Origin: Snodgrassella alvi wkB2
Lineage (GTDB): Bacteria; Pseudomonadota; Gammaproteobacteria; Burkholderiales; Neisseriaceae
Assembly: GCF_000600005.1 (NCBI RefSeq)
Contig: NZ_CP007446.1
Location: 2,320,894 to 2,384,893 of the forward strand
Reading direction: 5' to 3'
Length of the DNA stretch: 64,000 nucleotides
A program made the position numbers and the translations under genes. Within the stretch, counting starts at the first letter, position 1, and every line of letters starts with the position of its first letter. Of this stretch, positions 9,359-18,605 are shown in pieces. The notes beneath the pieces are model-generated. The model searched no databases. It had not been told where the DNA came from and was given only the letters and a program-made list of their open reading frames with translations.

Positions 9359-10354
9359 TTAGCCGACAATATCTGCCACACTCTTAAAAATATAATAAGA
9401 CTCAAGTAATTTATCCATATCATAAATATAACTCACAGCCATTACCTCATCCGGCTGTAAGCGCAGGCGATACTCCTCCAGCTGCTGACGAATAGTATCA
9501 GGAGCACCCAGTAATGTGCAGGCAGTAAAGTTACGCACATAAGTTTCCTCCTCAGCAGTCCATAAACCATGCATATGAGGTACTGGTGGCTGTAATGGCG
9601 CCCGGCTATTGCGAACCAGTCCCAATACCGATTGAAACTGCGTAGTTTGCAGGTAACGAGCCTCTTCATCCGTTGCCGCGGCAACAACATTTAAACACAG
9701 CATAAAAAAGGGCTTACTCAGCTGAGCAGAAGGCTGAAAACGTTCCCGGTAAATCGCTGCGGCCTCTTCCAGAAAACGCGGTGCAAAATGTGCAGCAAAA
9801 ACGTATGGCAGTCCCATTTTGGCCGCCAGATAAGCACTATCCGTACTGGAGCCCAGTATATAGAGCGGAATATGTGTACCAATACCCGGATAGGCCTTTA
9901 CTATTCCCTGACAATTCTCATCGCCCAGATAACGTTGCAACTGCACCACATCATCAGCAAACTGTAATGAAACATCATTTAAATGCCGACGCAAAGCTGC
10001 AGCTGTTACCCTGTCAGTACCGGGTGCACGCCCCAGTCCCAAATCAAGCCGGTGCGGATAAATGGTTGCTAAAGTGCCATACTGTTCTGCAACCATTAAC
10101 GGACTGTGATTAGGCAGCATTACTCCGCCGCTGCCTACCCTTATCTTGTGGGTATGAGCCAGTGTATGACCAATTAATACCTGAGTGGCAGAGCTGACTA
10201 CCATCGGCATATTATGATGTTCTGCGATCCAGTAACGCACAAAACCTGACTGTTCAGCAGCCTGTGCCAGACGCAACATATCCTGTATAGCCGCCGCAGC
10301 AGTACCTTTATCCCGACGTGGTACCAGATTCAGTATAGAAACAGGAATAGCCAT
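9359..10354 (-). CDS. LLM-class flavin-dependent oxidoreductase (luciferase-like)
   Basis: A 331-residue luciferase-like monooxygenase of the single-component group exemplified by E. coli YhbW. Such enzymes use FMNH2/O2 chemistry on unknown substrates. Visible family features are the N-terminal PVSILNLVP strand, the AEHHNMP segment near residue 45, GSGGVMLPNHSPL near residue 75, and LDLGLGRAPGTD near residue 105. The start is supported by GAGGAA three bases before ATG. It is alone, between the glycosyltransferase and sstT, both on the same strand but separated by about 190 and 130 bases. The substrate is not predictable. Confidence 0.8.
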   Translation of the reverse strand: MAIPVSILNLVPRRDKGTAAAAIQDMLRLAQAAEQSGFVRYWIAEHHNMPMVVSSATQVLIGHTLAHTHKIRVGSGGVMLPNHSPLMVAEQYGTLATIYPHRLDLGLGRAPGTDRVTAAALRRHLNDVSLQFADDVVQLQRYLGDENCQGIVKAYPGIGTHIPLYILGSSTDSAYLAAKMGLPYVFAAHFAPRFLEEAAAIYRERFQPSAQLSKPFFMLCLNVVAAATDEEARYLQTTQFQSVLGLVRNSRAPLQPPVPHMHGLWTAEEETYVRNFTACTLLGAPDTIRQQLEEYRLRLQPDEVMAVSYIYDMDKLLESYYIFKSVADIVG

Positions 10355-10431
10355 AAATTCCTCACATTGAAGAAAAACAGATATAAATTAAATTCATCCT
10401 ATGCGCGAAAACGAATACTCTGTCCGCGTAT

Positions 10432-10460
10432 AAAAAACCGCTGCATAAATTATACAGCGG
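10432..10460 (-). terminator. intrinsic terminator after sstT
   Basis: On the minus strand CCGCTG...CAGCGG (10438-10460), with further pairing in the AT-rich centre, is followed by six T residues (10432-10437). It lies 25 bases past the sstT stop. Confidence 0.85.
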
Positions 10461-10484
10461 CCTATACACAATCATGATACAGGC

Positions 10485-11720
10485 TTATTCCGGTAGTAAC
10501 TCAATTTTACTCGGATCTCTTCCCTGCTGTTTGAGTGACACCACAGAGGTAAACAGCATATCGCTGGAAGAATTCAAAACTGTTTCAGCTGAGTCCTGAA
10601 TTTCACTGATAACGAACCCGATTGCTACCACCTGAGCGGATATAGCCGGATCAATGCCAAACATACTGCATGCTACTGGAATCAGTAGCAGCGAACCGCC
10701 GGGCACACCGGAAGCACCAAGAGCACATACCGTTGCCAGAATACTTAGCAACAATGTCTGAATAAAGCTCACATCCAGACCTAAAGTATGCACAGTAGCC
10801 ATTGTCATCGTCGTAATCGTGATAGCCGCTCCATTCATACTCATTGTCACACCCAGAGGAATAGACAGCGAATAAATTTCTTCCGGCAATTGCATACGCT
10901 GAGCCAGACGGATATTTACCGGAATATTCGCTGCTGAACTACGGGTAAAAAACGCTGTAATTCCACTATAACGCAAACAGGTAAACACCAGCGGATATGG
11001 ATTTTTACGAAAATTCAAAAATACAATCAGCGGATTAATCACCAGTGCCACAAACACCATCAGACCCAGTAATACACCAATCAGCTCAAGATAATTCTTC
11101 AGCTTAGCCAAACCATCACTCGTAAAGTGAGAAGCAACCAAACCAAGTACACCATAAGGAGCAATTGCCACAACAAGGCGAACCACCCAGATAGTGGCAT
11201 CCGACCAGTTTTTAATCACCGATTTCGTTGCCTCACTACTCTGGCGCAATGCAATACCCAATGCTGTTGACCATGCCAGAATACTCAGAAAATTACCGGT
11301 TGCCAGTGCATCAACCGGATTATCTACAAACTTGAGCACAATATTCATAAGAATTTCTGCCACACCTTCCGGCGGTTTTTCAGATATCGGCGGTACATCC
11401 ATCACCAAATGAAGCGGATATAAAAAACTTACCGTAGAAGCCAGCACTGCAGAAATCAGAACAGTAACAGCATATAACCAGGCTACTGACTTAATACTGG
11501 AAACATTATCAAATTTATTATTAACAATAGAAGATATGACTAATACAAAAACCAGTATCGGAGCAGCTGCACGTAAAGCCTGAATAAATACCTTACCCAG
11601 AAATTCCAGTTTCACCCCGTACTGCGGTAAAAACGCCGCAATAAACGCGCCGATAATCATACATATCAGCATACGTACAATCAGATTACTCTTAAATAAT
11701 ACCCATAAAAGCTTCTTCAT
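10485..11720 (-). CDS. sstT: serine/threonine:sodium symporter
   Basis: Member of the dicarboxylate/amino acid:cation symporter family (411 aa, close to E. coli SstT). It imports serine and threonine with Na+ across the inner membrane. Hydrophobic segments run throughout. Family motifs include a serine-rich reentrant loop (TRSSAANIPVN, near residue 260), the NMDGT-loop equivalent SMNGAAIT near residue 295, and the C-terminal GVPGGSLLLIP re-entrant segment near residue 340. It has its own terminator. In an amino-acid-using host-associated bacterium this would supply serine for catabolism, which is inference. Confidence 0.9.
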   Translation of the reverse strand: MKKLLWVLFKSNLIVRMLICMIIGAFIAAFLPQYGVKLEFLGKVFIQALRAAAPILVFVLVISSIVNNKFDNVSSIKSVAWLYAVTVLISAVLASTVSFLYPLHLVMDVPPISEKPPEGVAEILMNIVLKFVDNPVDALATGNFLSILAWSTALGIALRQSSEATKSVIKNWSDATIWVVRLVVAIAPYGVLGLVASHFTSDGLAKLKNYLELIGVLLGLMVFVALVINPLIVFLNFRKNPYPLVFTCLRYSGITAFFTRSSAANIPVNIRLAQRMQLPEEIYSLSIPLGVTMSMNGAAITITTMTMATVHTLGLDVSFIQTLLLSILATVCALGASGVPGGSLLLIPVACSMFGIDPAISAQVVAIGFVISEIQDSAETVLNSSSDMLFTSVVSLKQQGRDPSKIELLPE

Positions 11721-12063
11721 TCACAATCCTTGGTTATCGCCGGATTCAAACACATTTAAAAACAGATACAAAATATCATCAGAACTGACAATAAATCCGT
11801 GAGCAGCAAATTATCTCTCATCAGAAAATCTGTTTTAATCCGTCTTTTCAACACCATTAAACCTTAACAGAAAACCATTTCAGTTTACCTAGCAGATAAT
11901 AAGTTTAGCATTAAAACGAACACAAACAGCGAATAATCAATAAAACCGCGAAAAACAGTTAAAATCAATCAGCAATTTATTATTCTTAATCAATGGAATC
12001 AAACTATACAAAAATCTAAAATGCTATACTCCCACACCAGTAACCGCCCAGACAAAATATGCC
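11721..12063. other. AT-rich divergent intergenic region
   Basis: 343 bases between divergent sstT and the 12064 glycosyltransferase. No ORF or repeat was seen. It must contain promoters for both directions; only the rightward one could be assigned (12022-12030). Confidence 0.5.
12022..12030 (+). promoter_or_regulatory. extended -10 promoter for the 12064 gene
   Basis: TGC-TATACT (12022-12030) is a good extended -10 element, 34 bases before the ATG. No recognisable -35 lies 17 bases upstream, which is tolerated by extended -10 promoters. Confidence 0.5.
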
Positions 12064-12810
12064 ATGGACACAGCTTCACAAAACTACATACTATGCATGA
12101 AATGGGGGCAAAAATATGATGCTGAATACATCAACCGCCTCTATAACATGGTACAACGCCACTTAACGCTACCATTTACCATGATTTGCCTGACAGATGA
12201 TGCTAAAGGCATCAATCCGGCTGTTCAGTGTTATCCGCTAATACCACTGGATCTGCCTCAGGGTCTGCCTGAACGTGGCTGGAACAAACTGACAACATTC
12301 AGTGCAGATTTATATGGTTTACACGGTACAGCTTTATTTCTTGACATAGACATAGTCATAATCGATAACATAGACTGCTTCTTCACACATCCTTCCAGCC
12401 GACAGGACGAAGTATGGATTATTCGTGACTGGAAAAAGCCGTGGCGAAAAGTCGGCAATAGCTCAGTATACCGATTTCAGATTGGTGCATTACCAGAGTT
12501 AATGAACTATTTTCGCGAACATTTCCAGACTATTCGTCAGCAATTTCGTCATGAACAGGCATTTTTATCATGGTATGTGCGCGAAAATCATAAACTAAGT
12601 TACTGGCCTGAAAACTGGTGTCTGAGCTATAAATATGACGTATTAAAAAAAATGCCTTATGCGCTATGGCAGCCACCGGAAAAGCCGGATTACGGCAAAA
12701 TTATTATCTTTCACGGCGAAGTTAATCCTCCGGATGCCATCAGGGGAGGCGGAGGAAAATGGTACCGTAAAGTTTTACCGGCTCCATGGTTAAAAAATTA
12801 TTGGCAATAA
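12064..12810 (+). CDS. putative glycosyltransferase with DxD motif
   Basis: A 248-residue soluble protein whose centre, ALFLDIDIVIIDNID, gives a metal-binding D94-I-D96 typical of GT-A glycosyltransferases. Further aromatic-rich acceptor-side segments follow (WPENWCLSYKYD). It has no signal peptide or membrane span and is expected to act on the cytoplasmic face during glycan assembly. It is the first gene of the glycan region, and the GT29-like gene starts 10 bases after its stop, so the two are co-transcribed. The ribosome binding site is weak. Donor and linkage are unknown. Confidence 0.6.
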   Translation: MDTASQNYILCMKWGQKYDAEYINRLYNMVQRHLTLPFTMICLTDDAKGINPAVQCYPLIPLDLPQGLPERGWNKLTTFSADLYGLHGTALFLDIDIVIIDNIDCFFTHPSSRQDEVWIIRDWKKPWRKVGNSSVYRFQIGALPELMNYFREHFQTIRQQFRHEQAFLSWYVRENHKLSYWPENWCLSYKYDVLKKMPYALWQPPEKPDYGKIIIFHGEVNPPDAIRGGGGKWYRKVLPAPWLKNYWQ

Positions 12811-12820
12811 AATTACTATT

Positions 12821-13393
12821 ATGAAAATCGTACAAGCACACAGTAAATTCTTCATCATTGGCAATGCTGACGAACAAAATTCTATTGCCGGATTAATTCA
12901 TGAAGACGATATCGTAGTCCGCTTTAACACCCCCAATCCAAACTGTACACTTATGGCCGACTGGGTATTTATTGCCAATGGCTACACACAAATCAGACAT
13001 CTGAATATTGACCATCAGTTTTTTAAACCTGACACACAAATATTTTTTCGATATACCACAAAAGATATCTGTCTGGGACGATATCAGAATATTCCTTTAC
13101 ATAAACGGATAAAATATATTTGGCGTTTTCCTAAATGGATTAAACACTCTCATCTGGATCAATATCAAATAAACACGATACCTACAGATACTTATCAGCA
13201 CTGTGCCAATACACTGGGTTTTCGCCAGCCAAGCACAGGTTTACTGGCCATTGATTACATTTGTCAGCATTATCCGGAAAAACAAATTTATATACATAAT
13301 TTCACCAGTGAAGGCTGGACGGGGCATAACTGGGATGATGAAAAAAAACTAATTTATAAATGGATTACCGAAGGTAAAATAACTGCAATCTGA
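12821..13393 (+). CDS. GT29 (sialyltransferase)-like glycosyltransferase
   Basis: A 190-residue protein. Its N-terminal segment FFIIGNADEQNSIAGLIHED followed by DIVVRFN resembles sialylmotif L (GNS...G..ID..D.V.R.N). The later PSTGLLAIDYI followed by GHNWDDEK resembles sialylmotif S and the His/Glu region of family 29 transferases. Distant homologues in bacteria are sometimes labelled urease accessory protein in annotations, which I think is misleading. The protein is short for a full GT29 enzyme (eukaryotic domains are about 250-300 residues). No CMP-sialic acid synthesis gene is visible here. It forms a unit with the preceding glycosyltransferase. Confidence 0.5.
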   Translation: MKIVQAHSKFFIIGNADEQNSIAGLIHEDDIVVRFNTPNPNCTLMADWVFIANGYTQIRHLNIDHQFFKPDTQIFFRYTTKDICLGRYQNIPLHKRIKYIWRFPKWIKHSHLDQYQINTIPTDTYQHCANTLGFRQPSTGLLAIDYICQHYPEKQIYIHNFTSEGWTGHNWDDEKKLIYKWITEGKITAI

Positions 13394-13404
13394 ATAGAAA
13401 ATAT

Positions 13405-14448
13405 TTACCTGCATGAGAATCGGGCTAAACCTGATTTTAATATCAGTTTAGCCGCCTTGTCCCACATACCCGTACGTACTAATAACGAAACAGTTGCGCA
13501 AGTCGATAACTGTTTTTGTGCATATAGCTCTTTAGCCAAAAGCAAAATATCGGCTTTTTCCATTTCCGGAAGATTCATTTTTCTGAGTTTACGACACAAC
13601 CTGAAATAATAAAGATGAGCTTTATATAATAAATAAGCACAGCACTTTTTATCATCAACCACTTTATCAGCATATTCAGCCTGTGTCAGATAAGCCCTGA
13701 TACCATATACCTGTTTCAGACTCATTTTCTGCACAATCGAATCCGGCCAGATACGATAATGTACTAAAGTTTGCGGATAATAAAAGTAAGTCTGACATTG
13801 ATTCAGAATAATCGGAGTATTCGCAATATCTTCATAGGCAGGTATAGTGAAATCACACGAATCTGTTACCAAAGTACGCCGGAAAACTTTATTCCAGAAA
13901 TAATGTTTACCATCCATAATTGCAAGGCGGTATAACTCACCGTTATTCTGATGCAGCAAAGTATTTGCGGGAGTAACTGATAAATGTTCATGGTATTTAA
14001 CTTTACCGCTACCATCAAAAAAAACATCATAATCGAACAGTACTACATCCGGATGATACTCACTCAGAATATTCCTTATCTGCCGTACCGCTTGCGGTTC
14101 AATCAAATCATCTGAATCAATAAACCAGACATATTCAGCATGACTGGCCTGTAACAGACACTGGCGAACCTGAGTAATACCCAGATTTTTCTTTCCGCAC
14201 AGTATACGAATATTCACATGCGGATAACTCTGCTGATATTTGCGAATCACACTAAGTGAATTATCTGGTGAACAATCATCATAAAATATAACTTCAGTTA
14301 AAGCAGTCAAATCCGGAAATAAAGCATCCAGCAATCCGGAAAGATATGATTCAACATTAAATACAGGAATCAGAATACTTAAATCTACTTTATCTGTACC
14401 TGCATAATTATCTTTTACCCCATTCACACAACTATTCCTCAAAATCAC
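13405..14448 (-). CDS. family 2 glycosyltransferase
   Basis: GT2 enzyme with the standard N-terminal fold. DLSILIPVFN begins at about residue 22, the first Asp pair is in YDDCSPDNS, and the DxD-type metal site is FIDSDD at about residue 115. The C-terminal half probably binds the acceptor. Reading from GTG 14448 gives 347 residues and overlaps the upstream gene by 17 bases. The GTG at 14427 (340 aa) lies four bases after that gene's stop and follows a TTGAGGA Shine-Dalgarno sequence, so I prefer it. It is the last gene of a four-gene minus-strand LOS-type unit (16935 to 13405). Confidence 0.8.
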   Translation of the reverse strand: MILRNSCVNGVKDNYAGTDKVDLSILIPVFNVESYLSGLLDALFPDLTALTEVIFYDDCSPDNSLSVIRKYQQSYPHVNIRILCGKKNLGITQVRQCLLQASHAEYVWFIDSDDLIEPQAVRQIRNILSEYHPDVVLFDYDVFFDGSGKVKYHEHLSVTPANTLLHQNNGELYRLAIMDGKHYFWNKVFRRTLVTDSCDFTIPAYEDIANTPIILNQCQTYFYYPQTLVHYRIWPDSIVQKMSLKQVYGIRAYLTQAEYADKVVDDKKCCAYLLYKAHLYYFRLCRKLRKMNLPEMEKADILLLAKELYAQKQLSTCATVSLLVRTGMWDKAAKLILKSGLARFSCR

Positions 14449-15235
14449 TTTTTATTATTGGCACCAGCATACGTTGCGCACACCGCAGCACGGACAATTG
14501 CCTCCATCCCATACGAATTTGTGCTGCCAGACGACGATATTTAAAGCATACGTTACTATAAATATCGTTTGCATGAGGTTTCAGATTATTCTCAGGAGTG
14601 ATAGTAGAAACAAAAGATTCTGTATGCTCCAGACCATAATTAATACACTGATCCAGTTGAATTGCAGCGGCCGGATACACTTGTCTGGCATTCAAATCAT
14701 ATGAACGACACAAAAATGCATCAGCAAGCGCCGGTGCCGAATATTCAGCTCTGTTTAACAGCTTCCGTGCCCCGGAAGGGAATAAAACATATGCGGCGGC
14801 ACCTGTCCGATCCTGATATAACCGGCGTAACTCATAACCATCAATTAAATTAAAAGCCTTTTTACTTATCCATTTACGTCGATGGCGCGTTTCCAGATTC
14901 ACATAATCAACCTCATTTGCCAGAGGAATTAACGCAGCAAGAATATCTGCTGTTTTACGCGATAATAGAGCATCATCTTCAAGAATCAACCAAGGTTTAT
15001 CGGTATTAAGTACATATCGCCATGCAGCTTTATGGCTTAAAAAACAGGCTACCTCAGCCGGACGCAATTTACGCTCCCAGCCATTTGCTAATTGTTCATA
15101 TTGTTCACCAAGAATATCCGAACTATTAACAGCAGACAGGCGCTGCATAGGTATTTGCAAATGAATCAGTTGTTTGCGCTGAAATTCCAATCGCTCAAAT
15201 GAATGATCCAGATTAATTACTAGAGCAGAAATCAT
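14432..15235 (-). CDS. family 25 glycosyltransferase (LOS type)
   Basis: GT25 protein (267 aa), the family that holds neisserial LgtB/LgtE beta-galactosyltransferases. Features are the N-terminal VINLDHSFERLEFQRK stretch, the HKAAWR segment, and the LILEDDALL motif near residue 85 that supplies the acidic residues. The C-terminal region includes a hydrophobic PAAAIQLDQ segment typical of the family. A second GT25 gene lies at 16084 in the same unit. The genes are divergent enough to predict different linkages. The exact sugar is unknown. It overlaps or abuts the downstream GT2 gene. Confidence 0.8.
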   Translation of the reverse strand: MISALVINLDHSFERLEFQRKQLIHLQIPMQRLSAVNSSDILGEQYEQLANGWERKLRPAEVACFLSHKAAWRYVLNTDKPWLILEDDALLSRKTADILAALIPLANEVDYVNLETRHRRKWISKKAFNLIDGYELRRLYQDRTGAAAYVLFPSGARKLLNRAEYSAPALADAFLCRSYDLNARQVYPAAAIQLDQCINYGLEHTESFVSTITPENNLKPHANDIYSNVCFKYRRLAAQIRMGWRQLSVLRCAQRMLVPIIKSDFEE

Positions 15236-15262
15236 CTGTTTGTATCACCACAGATATTATAA

Positions 15263-16051
15263 TTAATCATCAGATTTTTGCTGAAATAGAACATCCTCAA
15301 TTTCTCGTATCCGATCCATGCGGCGCTGTACTTTACTTTTCCGTATTGAAAACAGCTTTCCGCTGGTTCTCAGATTTTCATGAACCACACGGGCCGCCTG
15401 TAACTGTTCGATATAAACCTGTTGTTTAGGTGCACGCAGATTGTCAGCACGATCAAATATCCAGCAAAAGCCAACAGGCAAATGAAAAACTTTATAACGA
15501 GGATTGTCAGATGCCTGATCAGCAGCAATGACAGATTGTAAAACCTCCTGATCCCAGATTTCCGGATGTGCTATACACTGCCGGTTCCATTCGGCTAGCA
15601 AGTGTCTTGCAGCCTCAGTGTCTTGGAAAAAAAGAGTTGCAGATACTAAATGACCATCTCCTAAATCATAATACACTGCAATATCACAATCCAGACTGGC
15701 AAGATATTTTAACGGAGAAACATGAAAAACCGCATCAACATCCACATACAGCATCGGTCCGCTGACTATATCACGTTCACGAAGCAAATAAGCTGCTTTA
15801 AACGACGTATTGGCTTCCCACCCACCCTGACTGGAAATAGCAGTTGTCTTAACTCTGATACCCAAACGTTCAGCAGAAGCACACATACGTTTGGCTTCAT
15901 GCGTATAAAATTCATCATCTGTATGATAGGCTACAACTGTTACCGCATCATCTGCTGATGCTTTCATCTCATCAGTCACAACCCGTGCCAGCGGAACCAC
16001 AACTTTACGATTCTTGGCTCGCCATGCATATTCTCTGCCCAGTTTAATCAT
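15263..16051 (-). CDS. putative nucleotide-diphospho-sugar transferase
   Basis: A 262-residue protein with a GT-A-like arrangement: VTVVAYHTDDEFY near residue 38, then MLYVDVDAVFHVSPL with a V-D-V-D-A metal motif near residue 105, and a downstream ATLFFQDTEAARHLLAEW stretch. It resembles the nucleotide-diphospho-sugar transferase superfamily often found beside GT25 genes. It sits between two GT25 genes, 27 bases from one and 32 from the other, so it belongs to the same transcript. Substrates are unknown. Confidence 0.6.
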   Translation of the reverse strand: MIKLGREYAWRAKNRKVVVPLARVVTDEMKASADDAVTVVAYHTDDEFYTHEAKRMCASAERLGIRVKTTAISSQGGWEANTSFKAAYLLRERDIVSGPMLYVDVDAVFHVSPLKYLASLDCDIAVYYDLGDGHLVSATLFFQDTEAARHLLAEWNRQCIAHPEIWDQEVLQSVIAADQASDNPRYKVFHLPVGFCWIFDRADNLRAPKQQVYIEQLQAARVVHENLRTSGKLFSIRKSKVQRRMDRIREIEDVLFQQKSDD

Positions 16052-16083
16052 TAGTATTATTCTCAGTGATTAACATATATTTA

Positions 16084-16935
16084 TTATAAACGTGTCCATC
16101 CATACATTTTCACAACATCAAAATGACGCCGCCAATGCCGCCCCTTAAGAAAAAATCTTTTAATTTTTTGTCCCAAAGTAAGTTTAAAACGCACACGATG
16201 AGGAATATCTGAATCCAGATTCTGAAATGCCAGCGGTTCAACCAAAAAAGCCTCTTTTAACCGGCCACCACTATAATGCCAGACCTTATCAATGGGATAA
16301 AAGAGATTTTTACTTGCCTGCAGCATATTTTTAGCTCCCTGCAAAGATACAATATAACAACATGCCAATGACGGAGCGATATCACATTCACAGGCAATCA
16401 TATGATTACAGAGCGTATGTAAACGAAAAATTTTCCACCGGACAATAGCTTTACTTTCCATAAAGCGCCATAATCTGCGCCTTACCAATTGCCAGAATCG
16501 CGGTCGGACAAACTGTTTATGCGCAATACAAGAATTAACTGCCGCAACATCAATATCGTAAAAAGGTCTTTTTAAAGTCAGATTTAAAAAATCAAAAGAC
16601 TGAAAATTTTTTTCATCAGCCAGCAAAGAAACCAGTTCAGGTTTAAGCTGAACATCATCTTCCAGAATCAGAGCATAGGGTATATTTTCATCTACCATTC
16701 TCTGCCATACCGTCTGATGGGATAAGGCACAACCAATTTCTCCATTAACGGCCTTACGTTTACATTCCAGTGCAAATCTTTTCTGGTTAAAAAAGGCTTT
16801 TTGCTCATCAGTTAAACAATTGCCATCAACTGCATTTACCCTTTCAAAAGCAATATTCAGATTTTCCAGTTGTTGTTTAACAAACATTAATCTATCCGGA
16901 CGGCGTTCAAGATTAATTAAAAAAGTTTTGAGCAT
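16084..16935 (-). CDS. family 25 glycosyltransferase (LOS type)
   Basis: Second GT25 enzyme of the unit (283 aa). It starts KTFLINLERRPDRLMFVKQQ. It carries the GCALSHQTVWQRM segment and LILEDDV near residue 95, typical of LPS/LOS GT25 transferases. It is the first gene of the four-gene minus-strand unit. The 199-base gap to the divergent 17135 gene should contain its promoter. It is likely to add one of the outer-core sugars to LOS, and specificity is not readable. Confidence 0.8.
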   Translation of the reverse strand: MLKTFLINLERRPDRLMFVKQQLENLNIAFERVNAVDGNCLTDEQKAFFNQKRFALECKRKAVNGEIGCALSHQTVWQRMVDENIPYALILEDDVQLKPELVSLLADEKNFQSFDFLNLTLKRPFYDIDVAAVNSCIAHKQFVRPRFWQLVRRRLWRFMESKAIVRWKIFRLHTLCNHMIACECDIAPSLACCYIVSLQGAKNMLQASKNLFYPIDKVWHYSGGRLKEAFLVEPLAFQNLDSDIPHRVRFKLTLGQKIKRFFLKGRHWRRHFDVVKMYGWTRL

Positions 16936-17134
16936 TGATTAGCCCTGCACATACTTTAGTCATAAATTATCTATAAATTATAGCTAAAATATGTCTGCCA
17001 TTCATAGATAAATCCAGTATCCTGATACACTCACCGGTATAAACTGCTAAAATAGCTATCTGATCTGATAATAGTTACACTATTTCAACTTTACAGTTAT
17101 CGAGAATACCAGATTTCATAAAATTAAGTTAACA

Positions 17135-18208
17135 ATGTCGCAACCAACTATCATTCTGGCAATGTCAAGCTATAGTGACTTCGCTGCTGCCATTCAAAAG
17201 CATTTAGAATACCATAATTTTAAAGTTATCTTTATAAACAGCACTTCAGAGGAATTGAAGAAGCAAGTTGATTCCAGTTTTTATTATCCTAACCTGAAAT
17301 CGCACCTGATTCATACAGCCCGAAAAATTTTTCTTTCAGATTGTTCATACAAAGCATATCTGAAAGAACAAATGTACAATCAGAAATTACTGGCAAATAT
17401 TAAAAACCTATTAGACAACAATCATTACGACTATACTTTGGTTATACGCCCAGACTTATTTCCTATAGAGGCCTTACAACTGCTAAAAATTCATACAAAA
17501 AACGATTTTGTTGCTTATCAGTGGAATGGAATCAGACGATTTCCTAAAACAAAGCCGACAATAAACTTATTTGATCGTTTTTATGTATTCGATTCTGAAG
17601 ATCTGCATAATGAGGAATACCAGCAATACCGGCTAAATGGAATCAGTAATTTCTATTTTGATATGTATCAGCCACAACCTGTATCACATACCGGAACCAT
17701 CGCCTATTTCGTCGGACTACATGTAGATAGTCGCATTGCAGCTATAGAAGCCTGTGCAAATGCATTAATTAAATACGGGATAAATCTAGATTTTAATATA
17801 AAATTTCGCCCGTCTGAAGCTAGCAAAGCAGGACTATATTCTTGCAAAGAAATTCATTTTATCCCTGAAAATATTACCTTCGATGACAATTTAAAGCATA
17901 TCAACAATGCAGATATACTCATTGATATCGTTAATCCGGTTCATCATGGTTTATCATTTCGTACATTTGAAGCTTTATATTACCAAAAGAAATTAATTAC
18001 CAATAACCCACAAATCAAAAATCTTGATTTTTATCATCCGGATAACATTTTTATATGGAAGAATGCGGATGATTTACAGAAAATAGAGAGCTTTCTGGCC
18101 AGACCATTTGTCAGCATCAATCCGGATATTATAAAAAAATACAGTTTTGCAAACTGGATAAACAATATTTTAAACAGACAGCCATTCCAGAAAATATCCG
18201 TTATATAA
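17135..18208 (+). CDS. glycosyltransferase-like protein, three-member paralogous family (copy 1)
   Basis: A 357-residue protein that I do not recognise as a named family. Two more copies lie at 20886 (+) and 23591 (-). Shared landmarks are an N-terminal TIILAM start, YDYTLVIRPDLFP (about residue 100), YQWNGIRRFP (about 128), LFDRFYVFD (about 142), NFYFD (about 170), a conserved HGLSFRTFEALYYQKKLIT near residue 270, and DFYHPDNIFIW near 298. The acidic HGLSF...FEALYY region followed by KKLITNN looks like the C-terminal donor-binding motif of GT-B glycosyltransferases, so a glycosyltransferase role is likely but inferred. It has no signal peptide or membrane segment. Confidence 0.55.
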   Translation: MSQPTIILAMSSYSDFAAAIQKHLEYHNFKVIFINSTSEELKKQVDSSFYYPNLKSHLIHTARKIFLSDCSYKAYLKEQMYNQKLLANIKNLLDNNHYDYTLVIRPDLFPIEALQLLKIHTKNDFVAYQWNGIRRFPKTKPTINLFDRFYVFDSEDLHNEEYQQYRLNGISNFYFDMYQPQPVSHTGTIAYFVGLHVDSRIAAIEACANALIKYGINLDFNIKFRPSEASKAGLYSCKEIHFIPENITFDDNLKHINNADILIDIVNPVHHGLSFRTFEALYYQKKLITNNPQIKNLDFYHPDNIFIWKNADDLQKIESFLARPFVSINPDIIKKYSFANWINNILNRQPFQKISVI

Positions 18209-18605
18209 TTGAAATATTCTAAAAAAATGCTGTAGGCTCAAATTTGTATTTAAAAAATGCTAACTACAGCACATTCAATTACACCACATCTGCTTCAGCA
18301 AAAGATAAACCAACGGAACTTACTCTGCAAAATTGAATATTAAGAGAATTATCGAGCAACAATTTTATATCATACTGAATAAGAGTAAATCTTTTTACTT
18401 TAGATATTAATCGAATTGAATGAAATTAATGCATTTAAATTTAATACCGGATACCATTATTTTTACAATCATAGTATCCGGTTAACAATCTATTTATAGA
18501 TTTATTATGAATAAAGTACTGAAAATCCAATATTTCTGCTACTTTTCAACATATAAACCAATAAATAAAAACAATATAGGCAAATTTTAAACACTCTTAA
18601 ATTTA
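18209..18605. other. AT-rich convergent gap with two inverted repeats
   Basis: 397 bases between convergent genes (paralogue copy 1 and msbA). TGCTGTAG (18228-18235) pairs with CTACAGCA (18264-18271). ACCGGATAC (18446-18454) pairs with GTATCCGGT (18474-18482). Either may terminate one of the two genes, but neither has a good T tract. No gene was seen. Confidence 0.45.
18446..18482. repeat. 9-bp perfect inverted repeat
   Basis: ACCGGATAC and GTATCCGGT are separated by 19 AT-rich bases, in the convergent gap before the msbA 3' end. It is probably a bidirectional terminator. Confidence 0.4.
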
